From positions 1-22,098 of the forward strand of contig DBYH01000026.1 of the NCBI GenBank assembly GCA_002310095.1: DNA of 22,098 nt, written 5' to 3'. Positions 1-6,636 of the stretch are shown here, piece after piece. The first letter of the stretch is position 1. Every line of letters begins with the position of its first letter. The notes beneath the pieces are model-generated. The model was not told the DNA's origin, ran no database searches, and saw only the letters and a program-made list of their open reading frames with translations. The stretch is from Firmicutes bacterium UBA1191. GTDB lineage: Bacteria; Bacillota; Clostridia; Peptostreptococcales; Anaerovoracaceae. The position numbers and the translations under genes are program-made.

Positions 1-591
1 AGAAAAAAGTACAAAACACACGATTATCTGATTAAGAATCATGGTTCTCTCGTAGGAGCACAAAACGATAAGAATCATGTGGATGAAAGACGCTATGCCA
101 ATTTGCTCATTCTGACTGCAAACGGAACTCTTTTAATGAGCATATGGAGCCTTTTGTTGTTTCTCATGAACATTCTTGACAAATGGGAAGATGAGTTCAT
201 GGCAGATTTCATGACAAAAATCATTTCAGCTGTTGGAACTGTATTTGTGTTCGCAGTTATCTTTGCTATTGCAGTTTTATTCAGGTATATAGTCTGGAGA
301 GGTGGGCGAAAAGAGGCAGAGAATGGGCAGAAGAGAAACGGGTATCTTGCGGTCGCGATTCTTCTCACAGTCTACGATGCTTATGCTATCGTTTCTTTCG
401 CTTACCTGGTTATCAATAAAACTGTCGATGGTTATGCTTTTCTAAGTTTTATTTTTGATGCAACTTCTTTTCTTATCTTGTGTCAGTTGCTGTTTTCCGC
501 TTTTAAAATAAGAAAAGTCAGGAATATGATAGCAAACGCAGAGTCCGGAGAAAAACTCAGTTCGGGTGCGGATATACAGGAGGTGCTCTGA
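1..591 (+). CDS. Four-helix integral membrane protein, 5' end outside window
   Basis: The frame is open from base 1, so the gene almost certainly begins upstream of the window; a GTG at 79 is only an internal candidate start with no clear ribosome binding site. The visible part reads as a short polar stretch (KTHDYLIKNHGSLVGAQNDK) followed by four hydrophobic segments, around LLMSIWSLLLFLMNIL, VGTVFVFAVIFAIAVLF, GYLAVAILLTVYDAYAIV and FLSFIFDATSFLILCQLL, then a polar tail. I do not recognise the family. The stop overlaps the next start (TGATG at 589-593), and the GGAGG ahead of that start lies inside this gene, so the two are translationally coupled. A structural or partner role for the neighbouring DUF6765-like protein is inference only. 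Confidence 0.7.
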   Translation, partial: RKKYKTHDYLIKNHGSLVGAQNDKNHVDERRYANLLILTANGTLLMSIWSLLLFLMNILDKWEDEFMADFMTKIISAVGTVFVFAVIFAIAVLFRYIVWRGGRKEAENGQKRNGYLAVAILLTVYDAYAIVSFAYLVINKTVDGYAFLSFIFDATSFLILCQLLFSAFKIRKVRNMIANAESGEKLSSGADIQEVL

Positions 592-1754
592 TGCAAATGG
601 ATTTTCACTATTATGCAACATATGCAGCAGCCTTCCTTGCAGGATACAGCCATGAAGAAAGTATGGCAATCTGTTATAGTGCGCAGTTTGTGGATGAGTG
701 CAGCAAGACATATCTTAAGGGAATAAAGGCACCTCGTTCGGCGGCAACGACACAGCTTCAGGAGGAACTTGCAGATGCCAGGGCTGACCTGCTCGGCCTT
801 CAGGATATAACGAGAATATGGGCCTCATTCCACTTCCTCCCGCGTGATCTGCACAGAAATCCTAAGCTGCGCTGCTCACGCGCGTACAGGAGAAAATACC
901 GCCTTATATGCGGTCCTAACGGTAAGCTCGCAGCCGATACGGTTAAGTTGGCCAAAGGAAAGAGCCTCGAGGCTGCCGGGATAGCCATGCACGTCATTGC
1001 TGACACATGGGCTCACCAGTACTTCGCGGGAACACCTTCTATTGTTATAAACAATGTAAGCCCAAATTTTTATGAGATTATTTGCACGGATGGCATGATT
1101 GAGGAACATAAAATCAGGTTCAATCACAATCCTGCGACACCGGATAATCTTGAAAAACTGGACTATACAAATACGATGTTTCAAATCAACGAGAATTCGG
1201 TCATGAATCTCGGCCACGGCAGGGCAGGGCATTTTCCCGACTACAGTTTCGCAAGATACAGATATATGCCGGCCTGGGCGGACTTCAATGAAGTTGTGAA
1301 AGATAATCCTGTGGATTACAGTCTGGCTTTCACGCAAATGATATATGCCCTTAAGTATCTTAAAGGGGATATCAAAGAATTTGAAGTCGAAAAATATGAT
1401 ATGGATGCCATGGATCCGTACAGAGATGAAATCATGGGGATCCTTTGCAAAAGGCAGGCAGATGCCTGCACTGACTGGAAGGCTTTCGGGGAGAATCTTT
1501 CCGGATGCGAAATTGAGGACTTTGATGTCAACAAATACAAGGATGAATATCTGAATGCAGATAAAGACTGTAAGAACAACACAGTCCTCGGCAGATTTAT
1601 TCTGGCGGCCATGTCTCAAAAGAGTATGGTGACCAACAGGATCTATAAATCGGGCAACAGAGCGGCAGGTTATTCCATTGATGTCAATGAGAAGGGCTTC
1701 AGAGGTATTAAGGATTATGCCAGACTCCTGCAGGAAAAGGAGGATGAACGATGA
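591..1754 (+). CDS. DUF6765-family protein, putative zinc-dependent hydrolase fold
   Basis: This 387-residue soluble protein starts MQMDFHYYATYAAAFLAGYS and I recognise the style as DUF6765 (FHYYAT, QDITRIWASFHFLPRDL, RLICGPNG, AGIAMHVIADTWAHQYFAGTP). His134-x3-Asp138-x3-His142 resembles the metal-binding helix of the zinc-dependent phospholipase C / S1-P1 nuclease superfamily. Further possible ligands are Asp4, His6, His21, His209, His214 and Asp217. There is no signal peptide or membrane segment, so a cytoplasmic location is likely, perhaps at the membrane given its partners. The start is fixed by an AGGAGG at about 578-583 and a TGATG overlap with the upstream gene; the stop overlaps the next ATG (ATGA at 1751-1754). 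Substrate is unknown. The family name is recalled from sequence style; the zinc-hydrolase role is inference. Confidence 0.8.
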   Translation: MQMDFHYYATYAAAFLAGYSHEESMAICYSAQFVDECSKTYLKGIKAPRSAATTQLQEELADARADLLGLQDITRIWASFHFLPRDLHRNPKLRCSRAYRRKYRLICGPNGKLAADTVKLAKGKSLEAAGIAMHVIADTWAHQYFAGTPSIVINNVSPNFYEIICTDGMIEEHKIRFNHNPATPDNLEKLDYTNTMFQINENSVMNLGHGRAGHFPDYSFARYRYMPAWADFNEVVKDNPVDYSLAFTQMIYALKYLKGDIKEFEVEKYDMDAMDPYRDEIMGILCKRQADACTDWKAFGENLSGCEIEDFDVNKYKDEYLNADKDCKNNTVLGRFILAAMSQKSMVTNRIYKSGNRAAGYSIDVNEKGFRGIKDYARLLQEKEDER

Positions 1755-2293
1755 CTAAGATTCAGAGAGTTAAATCCTTCCTTGGTGGCCTGGTTACAGT
1801 TCTGTTTGGAGGTATCCTTTATTGGGTTCCGTTTATGGGCGTTGACTTGATTTCGTTGGTCGTGACTGTTTCACTTCTGGTTCTTGGATTAAAAAACCTG
1901 TTATTCTATGCTGCCATGTCCAGGCACATGGTGGGAGGAAAGTATTCGCTGTTTGCCGGAATTATACTGACAGAACTTGGGATATGCGTATATATGATGA
2001 AAAGTATTTCTCCTGTATACGTTATGTTTTATTTGCTGGCAATCCATTCTTTTTACGGTATCGTTGATATTATGGTGGCGCTGAGGGCCAGGAAACTGAG
2101 AAGTAAATCGTGGAGAATAAAGCTGCTTACGGGACTGGGAAATCTAAGCCTTGGCATACTGGCCATATACTTCGGTTTTACCGGAGAAGATGTGTTCATG
2201 GTAATATACATATATGCTCTCGGTATTGCTTACACTGGTATTATGCGCATGGCCAATGCGTTCCGCAGAACAGCGGTACCGTACATAGAGTGA
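1751..2293 (+). CDS. HdeD/DUF308-like six-helix membrane protein
   Basis: The 180-residue product is almost entirely hydrophobic, with about six transmembrane segments in two halves separated by the basic loop RARKLRSKSWRIK (about residues 112-124). Segment length, the G-x-L-x-I-x-x-G pattern (LGNLSLGILAIYFGF) and the repeated three-helix layout resemble the HdeD/DUF308 family, membrane proteins of poorly known function linked in enterobacteria to acid resistance. The gene starts at the ATGA overlap with the upstream stop, preceded by AAAGGAGGATGAACG, so all three genes of this block should be co-translated. It is the last gene of the operon; a strong terminator lies at 2382-2426. The family match is moderate; a generic membrane protein is the alternative. 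Confidence 0.7.
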   Translation: MTKIQRVKSFLGGLVTVLFGGILYWVPFMGVDLISLVVTVSLLVLGLKNLLFYAAMSRHMVGGKYSLFAGIILTELGICVYMMKSISPVYVMFYLLAIHSFYGIVDIMVALRARKLRSKSWRIKLLTGLGNLSLGILAIYFGFTGEDVFMVIYIYALGIAYTGIMRMANAFRRTAVPYIE

Positions 2294-2354
2294 TGAAGGC
2301 GTGGTATCATCAGATGACACTGATAATGAAAGTGAAAGAAAAAGGGGAGTATTC

Positions 2355-2468
2355 ATGAGTAAAAGAGAATACGAGAGAGGCAAAGAGCCGGGCAGGTACG
2401 ACAGTAATACCAGCAGCGGCTCTTTTGTATATTCAGGAATTGTGGTACAGTTTAAATATACAGCATAG
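2355..2468 (+). CDS. Mini-ORF (37 aa) with REYERGKEPGRY motif, 3' half-copy of the repeat cassette
   Basis: ATG at 2355 follows AAAGGGGAG with a 7-base spacer and encodes MSKREYERGKEPGRY followed by a Ser/Asn-rich stretch, GSF and a short hydrophobic end. The same REYERGKEPGRY...GSF ending recurs in small ORFs at 11665 and 13496 and, out of frame, at 15901. An intrinsic terminator lies inside the 3' half of the reading frame, so transcripts ending there would lack a stop codon. It may be a real small protein, or coding-like sequence carried by a repeat whose function is at the DNA or RNA level. Function unknown. Confidence 0.35.
   Translation: MSKREYERGKEPGRYDSNTSSGSFVYSGIVVQFKYTA
2382..2426 (+). 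terminator. Intrinsic terminator after the DUF6765 operon
   Basis: AAAGAGCCG at 2382-2390 pairs perfectly with CGGCTCTTT at 2417-2425, followed by one more T. GGTA/TACC inside the loop can extend the structure. It should end transcription of the three-gene operon. Confidence 0.75.
2424..2451 (+). promoter_or_regulatory. Putative extended -10 promoter for ridA-phzF
   Basis: TGTGGTACAGT carries a TGn-extended -10 hexamer (TACAGT, 2446-2451). A weak -35 (TTTGTA, 2424-2429) overlaps the T-tract of the preceding terminator. The same TGTGGTAnAnT box follows other copies of the repeat cassette. Confidence 0.4.
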
Positions 2469-2496
2469 AACAGATAATCGAGAGGAGAAAAGAAAA

Positions 2497-2868
2497 ATGG
2501 ATAAGATTTATACAGAAAAAGCACCTGCAGCAGTAGGGCCGTATTCTCAGGCTGTCGTAATCAACGGAATGGTTTACACATCAGGGCAGATTGCCCTGGA
2601 TCCGGCAACAGGAGAGCTTGTCGGGGAAACGATAGAGGAGCAGACTGAGCAGGTCATGAAGAATCTGATGGCTATACTGGAGGCCGCTGGGACAAAGCCG
2701 GAAAATGTGGTGAAGACGCTTTGTTTCCTTACTGATATTAATGATTTTGCAGCATTTAACGAAGTGTACGCCAAATACTTCACAGAGAAACCTGCCAGAT
2801 CATGCGTCGGGATTCAGGCATTGCCGAAGGGCGCCATCTGCGAAGTGGAAGTCATAGCTGCGATTTGA
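2497..2868 (+). CDS. ridA: RidA family reactive enamine/imine deaminase
   Basis: The 123-residue product matches the full length and pattern of RidA (YjgF/YER057c/UK114) proteins: AAVGPYSQAV near residue 11, VYTSGQIALDPATGEL at 27-42, and ARSCVGIQALPKGAICEVE at 100-118. Arg101 and Glu117 correspond to the Arg and Glu that position the substrate and water in active RidA. It hydrolyses reactive 2-aminoacrylate-type enamines/imines formed by PLP enzymes, in the cytoplasm, as a trimer. The ATG at 2497 follows AGGAGA at 2483-2488; upstream in-frame codons belong to the terminator/promoter region. A phzF-family gene starts 19 bases after the stop, so the two probably form an operon. Confidence 0.95.
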   Translation: MDKIYTEKAPAAVGPYSQAVVINGMVYTSGQIALDPATGELVGETIEEQTEQVMKNLMAILEAAGTKPENVVKTLCFLTDINDFAAFNEVYAKYFTEKPARSCVGIQALPKGAICEVEVIAAI

Positions 2869-2887
2869 TCAGTTTGGAGTAGGAAAA

Positions 2888-3670
2888 ATGAAACAATATA
2901 TTGTAGATGCTTTTACGAGCGAGCCGTTTGCGGGGAATCCGGCTGCGGTCTGTGTCATGGAAAAATGGCCGTCGGATGAAGCAATGATGAAGCTTGCCAT
3001 GGAAAACAACCTGTCCGAAACAGCCTTCATCGTGAAGGAAGATGCAGGGTATCATCTGAGATGGTTTACGCCGGGAACAGAGGTGGAACTTTGCGGTCAC
3101 GCCACACTGGCGTCGTCCTTTGTGATTTTGAATTATTATGAACCGGACAGTGACAGAGTTCAATTCAATACGCTAAGCGGGCAGTTGACTGTCACCCGCA
3201 AAGGCAATCTTTATGAAATGGACTTTCCGACCTTTGAGCTTCGGGAAATACCCGTGACAGATGATATGGAGAAGGCTTTCGGAGTGCGTCCGATCAAAGC
3301 GGTCCTTGGACTTGACCTTGTTTGCGTATTCGATGATGAAAAACAGGTGCGCGAGATGGACCCGGATCAGAACGGGCTGTTAAAAATCGAAGGACGGATA
3401 CAGAATGCGACAGCAAAAGGAAAAGAAACAGATTGTGTTTCCCGAAGCTTCTGCCCTAAAATATCTATCCCTGAGGACCCGGTCTGCGGAGCTGCTCATT
3501 GCCAGATTGCAGACTATTGGGCAAGTGAACTTGGAAAGAACGTGATCGAGGCATATCAGGCGTCAAAACGCGGCGGTTACCTGCATTGTGAGCTGCTTGG
3601 AAACGGAAGAATAGCCATAAGCGGCGCCGCAACACTTGTGGCGATATCAGATATTGTTGCTGATTTATAA
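2888..3670 (+). CDS. PhzF family isomerase/epimerase
   Basis: The 260-residue protein has the PhzF two-lobe signature: VDAFTSEPFAGNPAAVCV (6-23), NNLSETAFI with Glu44 at the catalytic acid position, WFTPGTEVELCGHATLASS (59-77) and EDPVCGAAHC (196-205). Known family members are PhzF in phenazine synthesis and YddE/YHI9-type proteins of unclear substrate related to diaminopimelate epimerase. No phenazine genes are seen here, so a housekeeping isomerase role is more likely. GGAG and AGGAAAA precede the ATG. Pairing with ridA suggests handling of reactive amino-acid intermediates (inference). At 260 residues it is slightly short; the middle section (about 155-180) is compact. Confidence 0.93.
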   Translation: MKQYIVDAFTSEPFAGNPAAVCVMEKWPSDEAMMKLAMENNLSETAFIVKEDAGYHLRWFTPGTEVELCGHATLASSFVILNYYEPDSDRVQFNTLSGQLTVTRKGNLYEMDFPTFELREIPVTDDMEKAFGVRPIKAVLGLDLVCVFDDEKQVREMDPDQNGLLKIEGRIQNATAKGKETDCVSRSFCPKISIPEDPVCGAAHCQIADYWASELGKNVIEAYQASKRGGYLHCELLGNGRIAISGAATLVAISDIVADL

Positions 3671-3743
3671 TGCAAAAGCAAATAAAGGCGAATGGCAGTA
3701 GAATGTAATTAATCAATTCGGTTCATACAAAGGGGCATAAATG

Positions 3744-3782
3744 TTGCACAAAGTCAAAAAAGTGGGGCAAAATGAGGGGATG
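3744..3782 (+). repeat. 5' half-copy of the repeat cassette (copy E)
   Basis: GCACAAAGTCAAAAAAGTGG followed by a G/A-rich run and GGGGATGAA matches the conserved 5' block of the cassettes at 11484, 13315 and 15718 (CACAAAATCAAA..AGTGGAG...GTGGGGAcGAA), with divergence in the centre. The rest of the cassette is missing. Confidence 0.5.
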
Positions 3783-3888
3783 AACTAGAGAACCTGAATT
3801 ACCTGCATGATGCCTATACATCTTTGGGACTGAACGGGACCGGGGAGGAGTTATACAGAAGGTGTTTGAAAAAACCAATAGAGTAGCG
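3778..3888 (+). pseudogene. Short startless open frame, possible gene remnant
   Basis: After a TGA at 3775 the frame reads GDELENLNYLHDAYTSLGLN then a GTGEELYRRC-type sequence, and stops at TAG 3886-3888. The composition looks protein-like but there is no ATG and no ribosome binding site. Family not recognised; it may be chance. Confidence 0.2.
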
Positions 3889-3891
3889 CAT

Positions 3892-3930
3892 GGCCTGTGG
3901 GAGTGTGATCCTGCAGGCCTGTTTTATATT
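3892..3930 (+). terminator. Intrinsic terminator before the LRR gene
   Basis: GGCCTGTGGGA (3892-3902) pairs with TCCTGCAGGCC (3909-3919) over 11 positions including two G-T pairs, with a 6-base loop, followed by TGTTTTATATTT. Confidence 0.75.
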
Positions 3931-3953
3931 TCTGCGCGAACAATACGGTATCT

Positions 3954-3981
3954 TTTACTACCTAATCATCTATGGTAAAAT
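3954..3981 (+). promoter_or_regulatory. Promoter of the first LRR surface protein gene
   Basis: TTTACT (3954-3959), a 16-base spacer and TAAAAT (3976-3981) with an upstream TGG extension. The same position relative to a homologous leader is occupied by TGGTATAAT at 13800-13808. Confidence 0.55.
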
Positions 3982-4092
3982 ATCTACATCAATAGCGGTC
4001 AGAAACGTACCAGCCGGAGAAGTCTCATGCAGCAGTCTGCCGCATGGGTTTCTGCGGGTTTATCATATATGACTTTGTTAGGAGATTTTTCC
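3982..4092 (+). promoter_or_regulatory. Long structured 5' leader shared with the gene at 13923
   Basis: The leader contains AATAGCGG, AGCCGGAGAA and CTGCCGCATGG(G)TTTCTGCGG, which recur in the same order in the leader at 13809-13922. CCGCA (4040-4044) can pair with TGCGG (4053-4057). Alternatively CATGC (4026-4030) can pair with GCATG (4042-4046); the two hairpins exclude each other. AGGAGA then lies 8 bases before the ATG at 4093. It does not match a riboswitch consensus known to me. Confidence 0.45.
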
Positions 4093-6477
4093 ATGAAGAA
4101 GATATTATTCCCGATCCTCGCGACCGTGCTGATAGCTTTTGCGATCATGCCTTTGGCGGCGGGGACGGTGTTTGCTGATGAAGGTCCCGTTGATTGTGAT
4201 GGATTCCGATGCAGACTTGACTGGGAGCATAATACAGCTGCGATCTGCGGCCCGGGGGGTGGTTTCCCTATAGAAGAAGATGGTAGCCTCGTAATTCCGG
4301 AAACCATAACATATTTTGATGAAACAAATACTGATGAAACATACTCTGGTGATAACTTTTCTGTTACGAAGATAGAAGACGATGCATTTAAGGGTAATTA
4401 TGATCTGTCATCGGTTTCATTCCCTGCGAGTCTGACAATGATAGGATCAAACGCGTTTTTTGGTTGTCCGTATTTAGAAACTGTGTTGTTTGCAGACGAT
4501 AATAAGCTTACAACAATAGATGTAGCAGCTTTTTCGTCTTGCAGCAGTCTGACCTCCATTGATATACCATCTTCTGTGAACACGATAGGACAGCAGGCCT
4601 TTTTGCAAACCGGGCTGACGAGCATCGTGCTCCCTGAGGGTCTGGAATTGATCGATGTACAGTTGTTTTACAAATGCGGCAGCCTGACAGAAGTGACCAT
4701 CCCATTAACAGTGACAGATATTGGTGATTTTGCTTTCTCCGGCTGCGATGCACTGACCACCATCCATTACGGCGGCACTCTATCCCAGTGGGCGGCGATC
4801 ACGCCAGGAATCGATATGCCTGTCATCACCCCTGCGTCTTATACAGTAAATGACGGTGATGAGTTGACGGTCAATGACAATACTTCTGGTACCATAACCA
4901 TTCCCGCTGGTGCAAGCGTCACGCTTTCGGGCGTAACCATTGGCGGCGGCATTGTCTGCAAGGGGAATGCGACGATCATTCTTGCGGGCGGTAGTAATAA
5001 TACTGCAAATGGGGCGGATAAAAAGGCGGGAATATGTGTACCGAAAGACTGTACGCTTACGATCAAAGGCACCGGCAGCCTGACCGCGCAGGGCAACAAT
5101 GGCGGCGCCGGAATTGGCGGAAATTATACACCCGGAAAGTGGGAACCATCGGGAAATATCGTAATTGAAGGCGGGACCATCAATGCCACAGGAGATGATG
5201 GTGCTGCAGGTATCGGCATGGCCTATCTCCAAAACTGCGGAGATATCACAATCACCGGCGGCGACGTCGAAGCGAGAGGCGGCGATGGCGCAACCGGCAT
5301 AGGCTGCGGTGAGTATTCTCATTCAAATACCAAATGCGGGAACATTACGATTACCGACAAGGTGACTAGAGTCACAGCCTACAGCGGCGATGGCTGCGAC
5401 AGCGCCATCGGAAAAGGGGATGGACGAAATACCTGCGGAACCATTACCATCGGCGGCGTGGTACAGCAAGGCGACATGACCGGCAGCCCGTTTATTACGG
5501 AGCCTTACACGATAAGCTTTTTCGCCGGTGAAGGTGAAGGCGCCATGGCAGCTCAGACAGTCATGAAAAACGTGAATCAGGAATTTGAGCTTCCGGCAAA
5601 CGGTTTTACGGCGCCGGCGGGAAAGGCTTTTACAGAATGGTCGGTAGTGATCGGCTCTGCTGCGGCTGTAAATAAAGCGGCCGGTGATAAGATAACTATC
5701 ACGGCGAATACGAATGTGACGGCGGTCTTTGATGCTGCCGCAGAAATTCCCGCCGCAAAGACAGGGCTGATCTATAATGGCGCCGAGCAGACCGGTGTCG
5801 AGGGAGGGCAGGGCTATACACTGTCCGGAACAACGGCCGCGACAAATGCGGGAGACTATTCGGCTACGGCGACCCTGCAGGATGGATACCTATGGAGCGA
5901 CGGGACAAGAGAGCCTAAAACGATCAACTGGAAGATCAGCAAAGCCACCGTGAAAGTGACAGCACCGGCAGGCAAGACCTTCACATATGACGGCAAGGCA
6001 AAGACCGGCGTTGCAGCAGGATTAAATTACACCCTGTCTGGTACCGTGAAGGCAACGAAGGCCGGAAGCTATACCGCAAAGGCAACACTTAATACAGATG
6101 CCAACTATACCTATCAATGGACGGACGGCACAACAGCGGTAAAGACCATCAAATGGACGATCAACAAAGCCGCCAACACCATGAAGATCAAGGCAAAGAC
6201 AGCGACGGTCAAGTACAGCGTCGTGAAGAAAAAGGCACAGAAGCTGGGCGTCACTAAAGTCATCACCTTCACCAACAAAGGCCAGGGCACCAAGACCTAT
6301 GTCAAGAAGAGCGGCAACAAGAAAATAACCATCGCAAAGACGACCGGAAAAGTCACCGTGAAGAAGGGCCTCAAGAAAGGCACATACAAAGTGAAGGTCA
6401 ATGTCAAAGCGAAAGGTAATGCCAACTACAAGGCATCTGCCTGGAAGACCGTGACGTTCAAAATCACAGTGAAATAG
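4093..6477 (+). CDS. Secreted BspA-like LRR / beta-helix / Ig-like surface protein
   Basis: The 794-residue precursor has a signal peptide (MKKILFPILATVLIAFAIMP, likely cleaved after TVFA at 28). BspA-type leucine-rich repeats follow (about 85-235; units such as LTSIDIPSSVNTIGQQAF), then glycine-rich beta-helix-like repeats (about 260-460; GAGIGG, AAGIGM, ATGIGC) as in clostridial carbohydrate-binding adhesins, an InlB/Flg_new-like module (470-548), two Ig-like modules starting GLIYNGAEQTGVE and TFTYDGKAKTGVA (555-690), and a lysine-rich C-terminal domain (692-794). There is no LPXTG. It is probably an exported adhesin or ligand-binding protein. An in-frame ATG at 4027 lies in the leader and lacks a ribosome binding site, whereas the ATG at 4093 has AGGAGA and begins a canonical signal peptide. 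A hairpin at 6495 follows. Confidence 0.88.
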   Translation: MKKILFPILATVLIAFAIMPLAAGTVFADEGPVDCDGFRCRLDWEHNTAAICGPGGGFPIEEDGSLVIPETITYFDETNTDETYSGDNFSVTKIEDDAFKGNYDLSSVSFPASLTMIGSNAFFGCPYLETVLFADDNKLTTIDVAAFSSCSSLTSIDIPSSVNTIGQQAFLQTGLTSIVLPEGLELIDVQLFYKCGSLTEVTIPLTVTDIGDFAFSGCDALTTIHYGGTLSQWAAITPGIDMPVITPASYTVNDGDELTVNDNTSGTITIPAGASVTLSGVTIGGGIVCKGNATIILAGGSNNTANGADKKAGICVPKDCTLTIKGTGSLTAQGNNGGAGIGGNYTPGKWEPSGNIVIEGGTINATGDDGAAGIGMAYLQNCGDITITGGDVEARGGDGATGIGCGEYSHSNTKCGNITITDKVTRVTAYSGDGCDSAIGKGDGRNTCGTITIGGVVQQGDMTGSPFITEPYTISFFAGEGEGAMAAQTVMKNVNQEFELPANGFTAPAGKAFTEWSVVIGSAAAVNKAAGDKITITANTNVTAVFDAAAEIPAAKTGLIYNGAEQTGVEGGQGYTLSGTTAATNAGDYSATATLQDGYLWSDGTREPKTINWKISKATVKVTAPAGKTFTYDGKAKTGVAAGLNYTLSGTVKATKAGSYTAKATLNTDANYTYQWTDGTTAVKTIKWTINKAANTMKIKAKTATVKYSVVKKKAQKLGVTKVITFTNKGQGTKTYVKKSGNKKITIAKTTGKVTVKKGLKKGTYKVKVNVKAKGNANYKASAWKTVTFKITVK

Positions 6478-6494
6478 AACAACCAGATGATCAC

Positions 6495-6527
6495 AGGGGT
6501 CTGCAGGAGATGCAGGCCTCTCGATTT
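6495..6527 (+). terminator. Terminator-like hairpin after the first LRR gene
   Basis: AGGGGTCTGCA (6495-6505) pairs with TGCAGGCCTCT (6511-6521) over 11 positions with two wobbles and a 5-base loop. The T-tract is poor (CGATTTC), so termination may be partial. A direct repeat of TTCGGCACATTT follows at about 6525-6550. Confidence 0.5.
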
Positions 6528-6636
6528 CGGCACATTTTTCGGCACATTTCAGCTTTTTTGGGAAAAAGGGTGGGGATTTCGGAATCCTATGTATCTATAT
6601 GAATAAAGGTACTTTCAAGGGAAAAGGGTGAATATC

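Larger units (their letters stand above)
3671..4092 (+). other. 422-bp intergenic region: cassette fragment, remnant ORF, terminator, promoter and leader
   Basis: This stretch holds no intact gene. In order it contains: a 5' half of the repeat cassette near 3744-3782; a short open frame without a start (3778-3888); a strong terminator (3892-3930); an extended -10 promoter (3954-3981); and a long 5' leader (3982-4092) homologous to the one before the gene at 13923. Confidence 0.6.

Noticed and set aside
4027..4092. Upstream in-frame ATG extending the first LRR protein by 22 residues
   Set aside because: It lies in the conserved leader, has no ribosome binding site, and would put a polar stretch before a canonical signal peptide; the ATG at 4093 has AGGAGA at the right distance.
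3982..4092. Known riboswitch (c-di-GMP, ZTP, THF) in the LRR leader
   Set aside because: None of the conserved core strings I know for these classes is present; the leader is reported only as an unassigned structured region.
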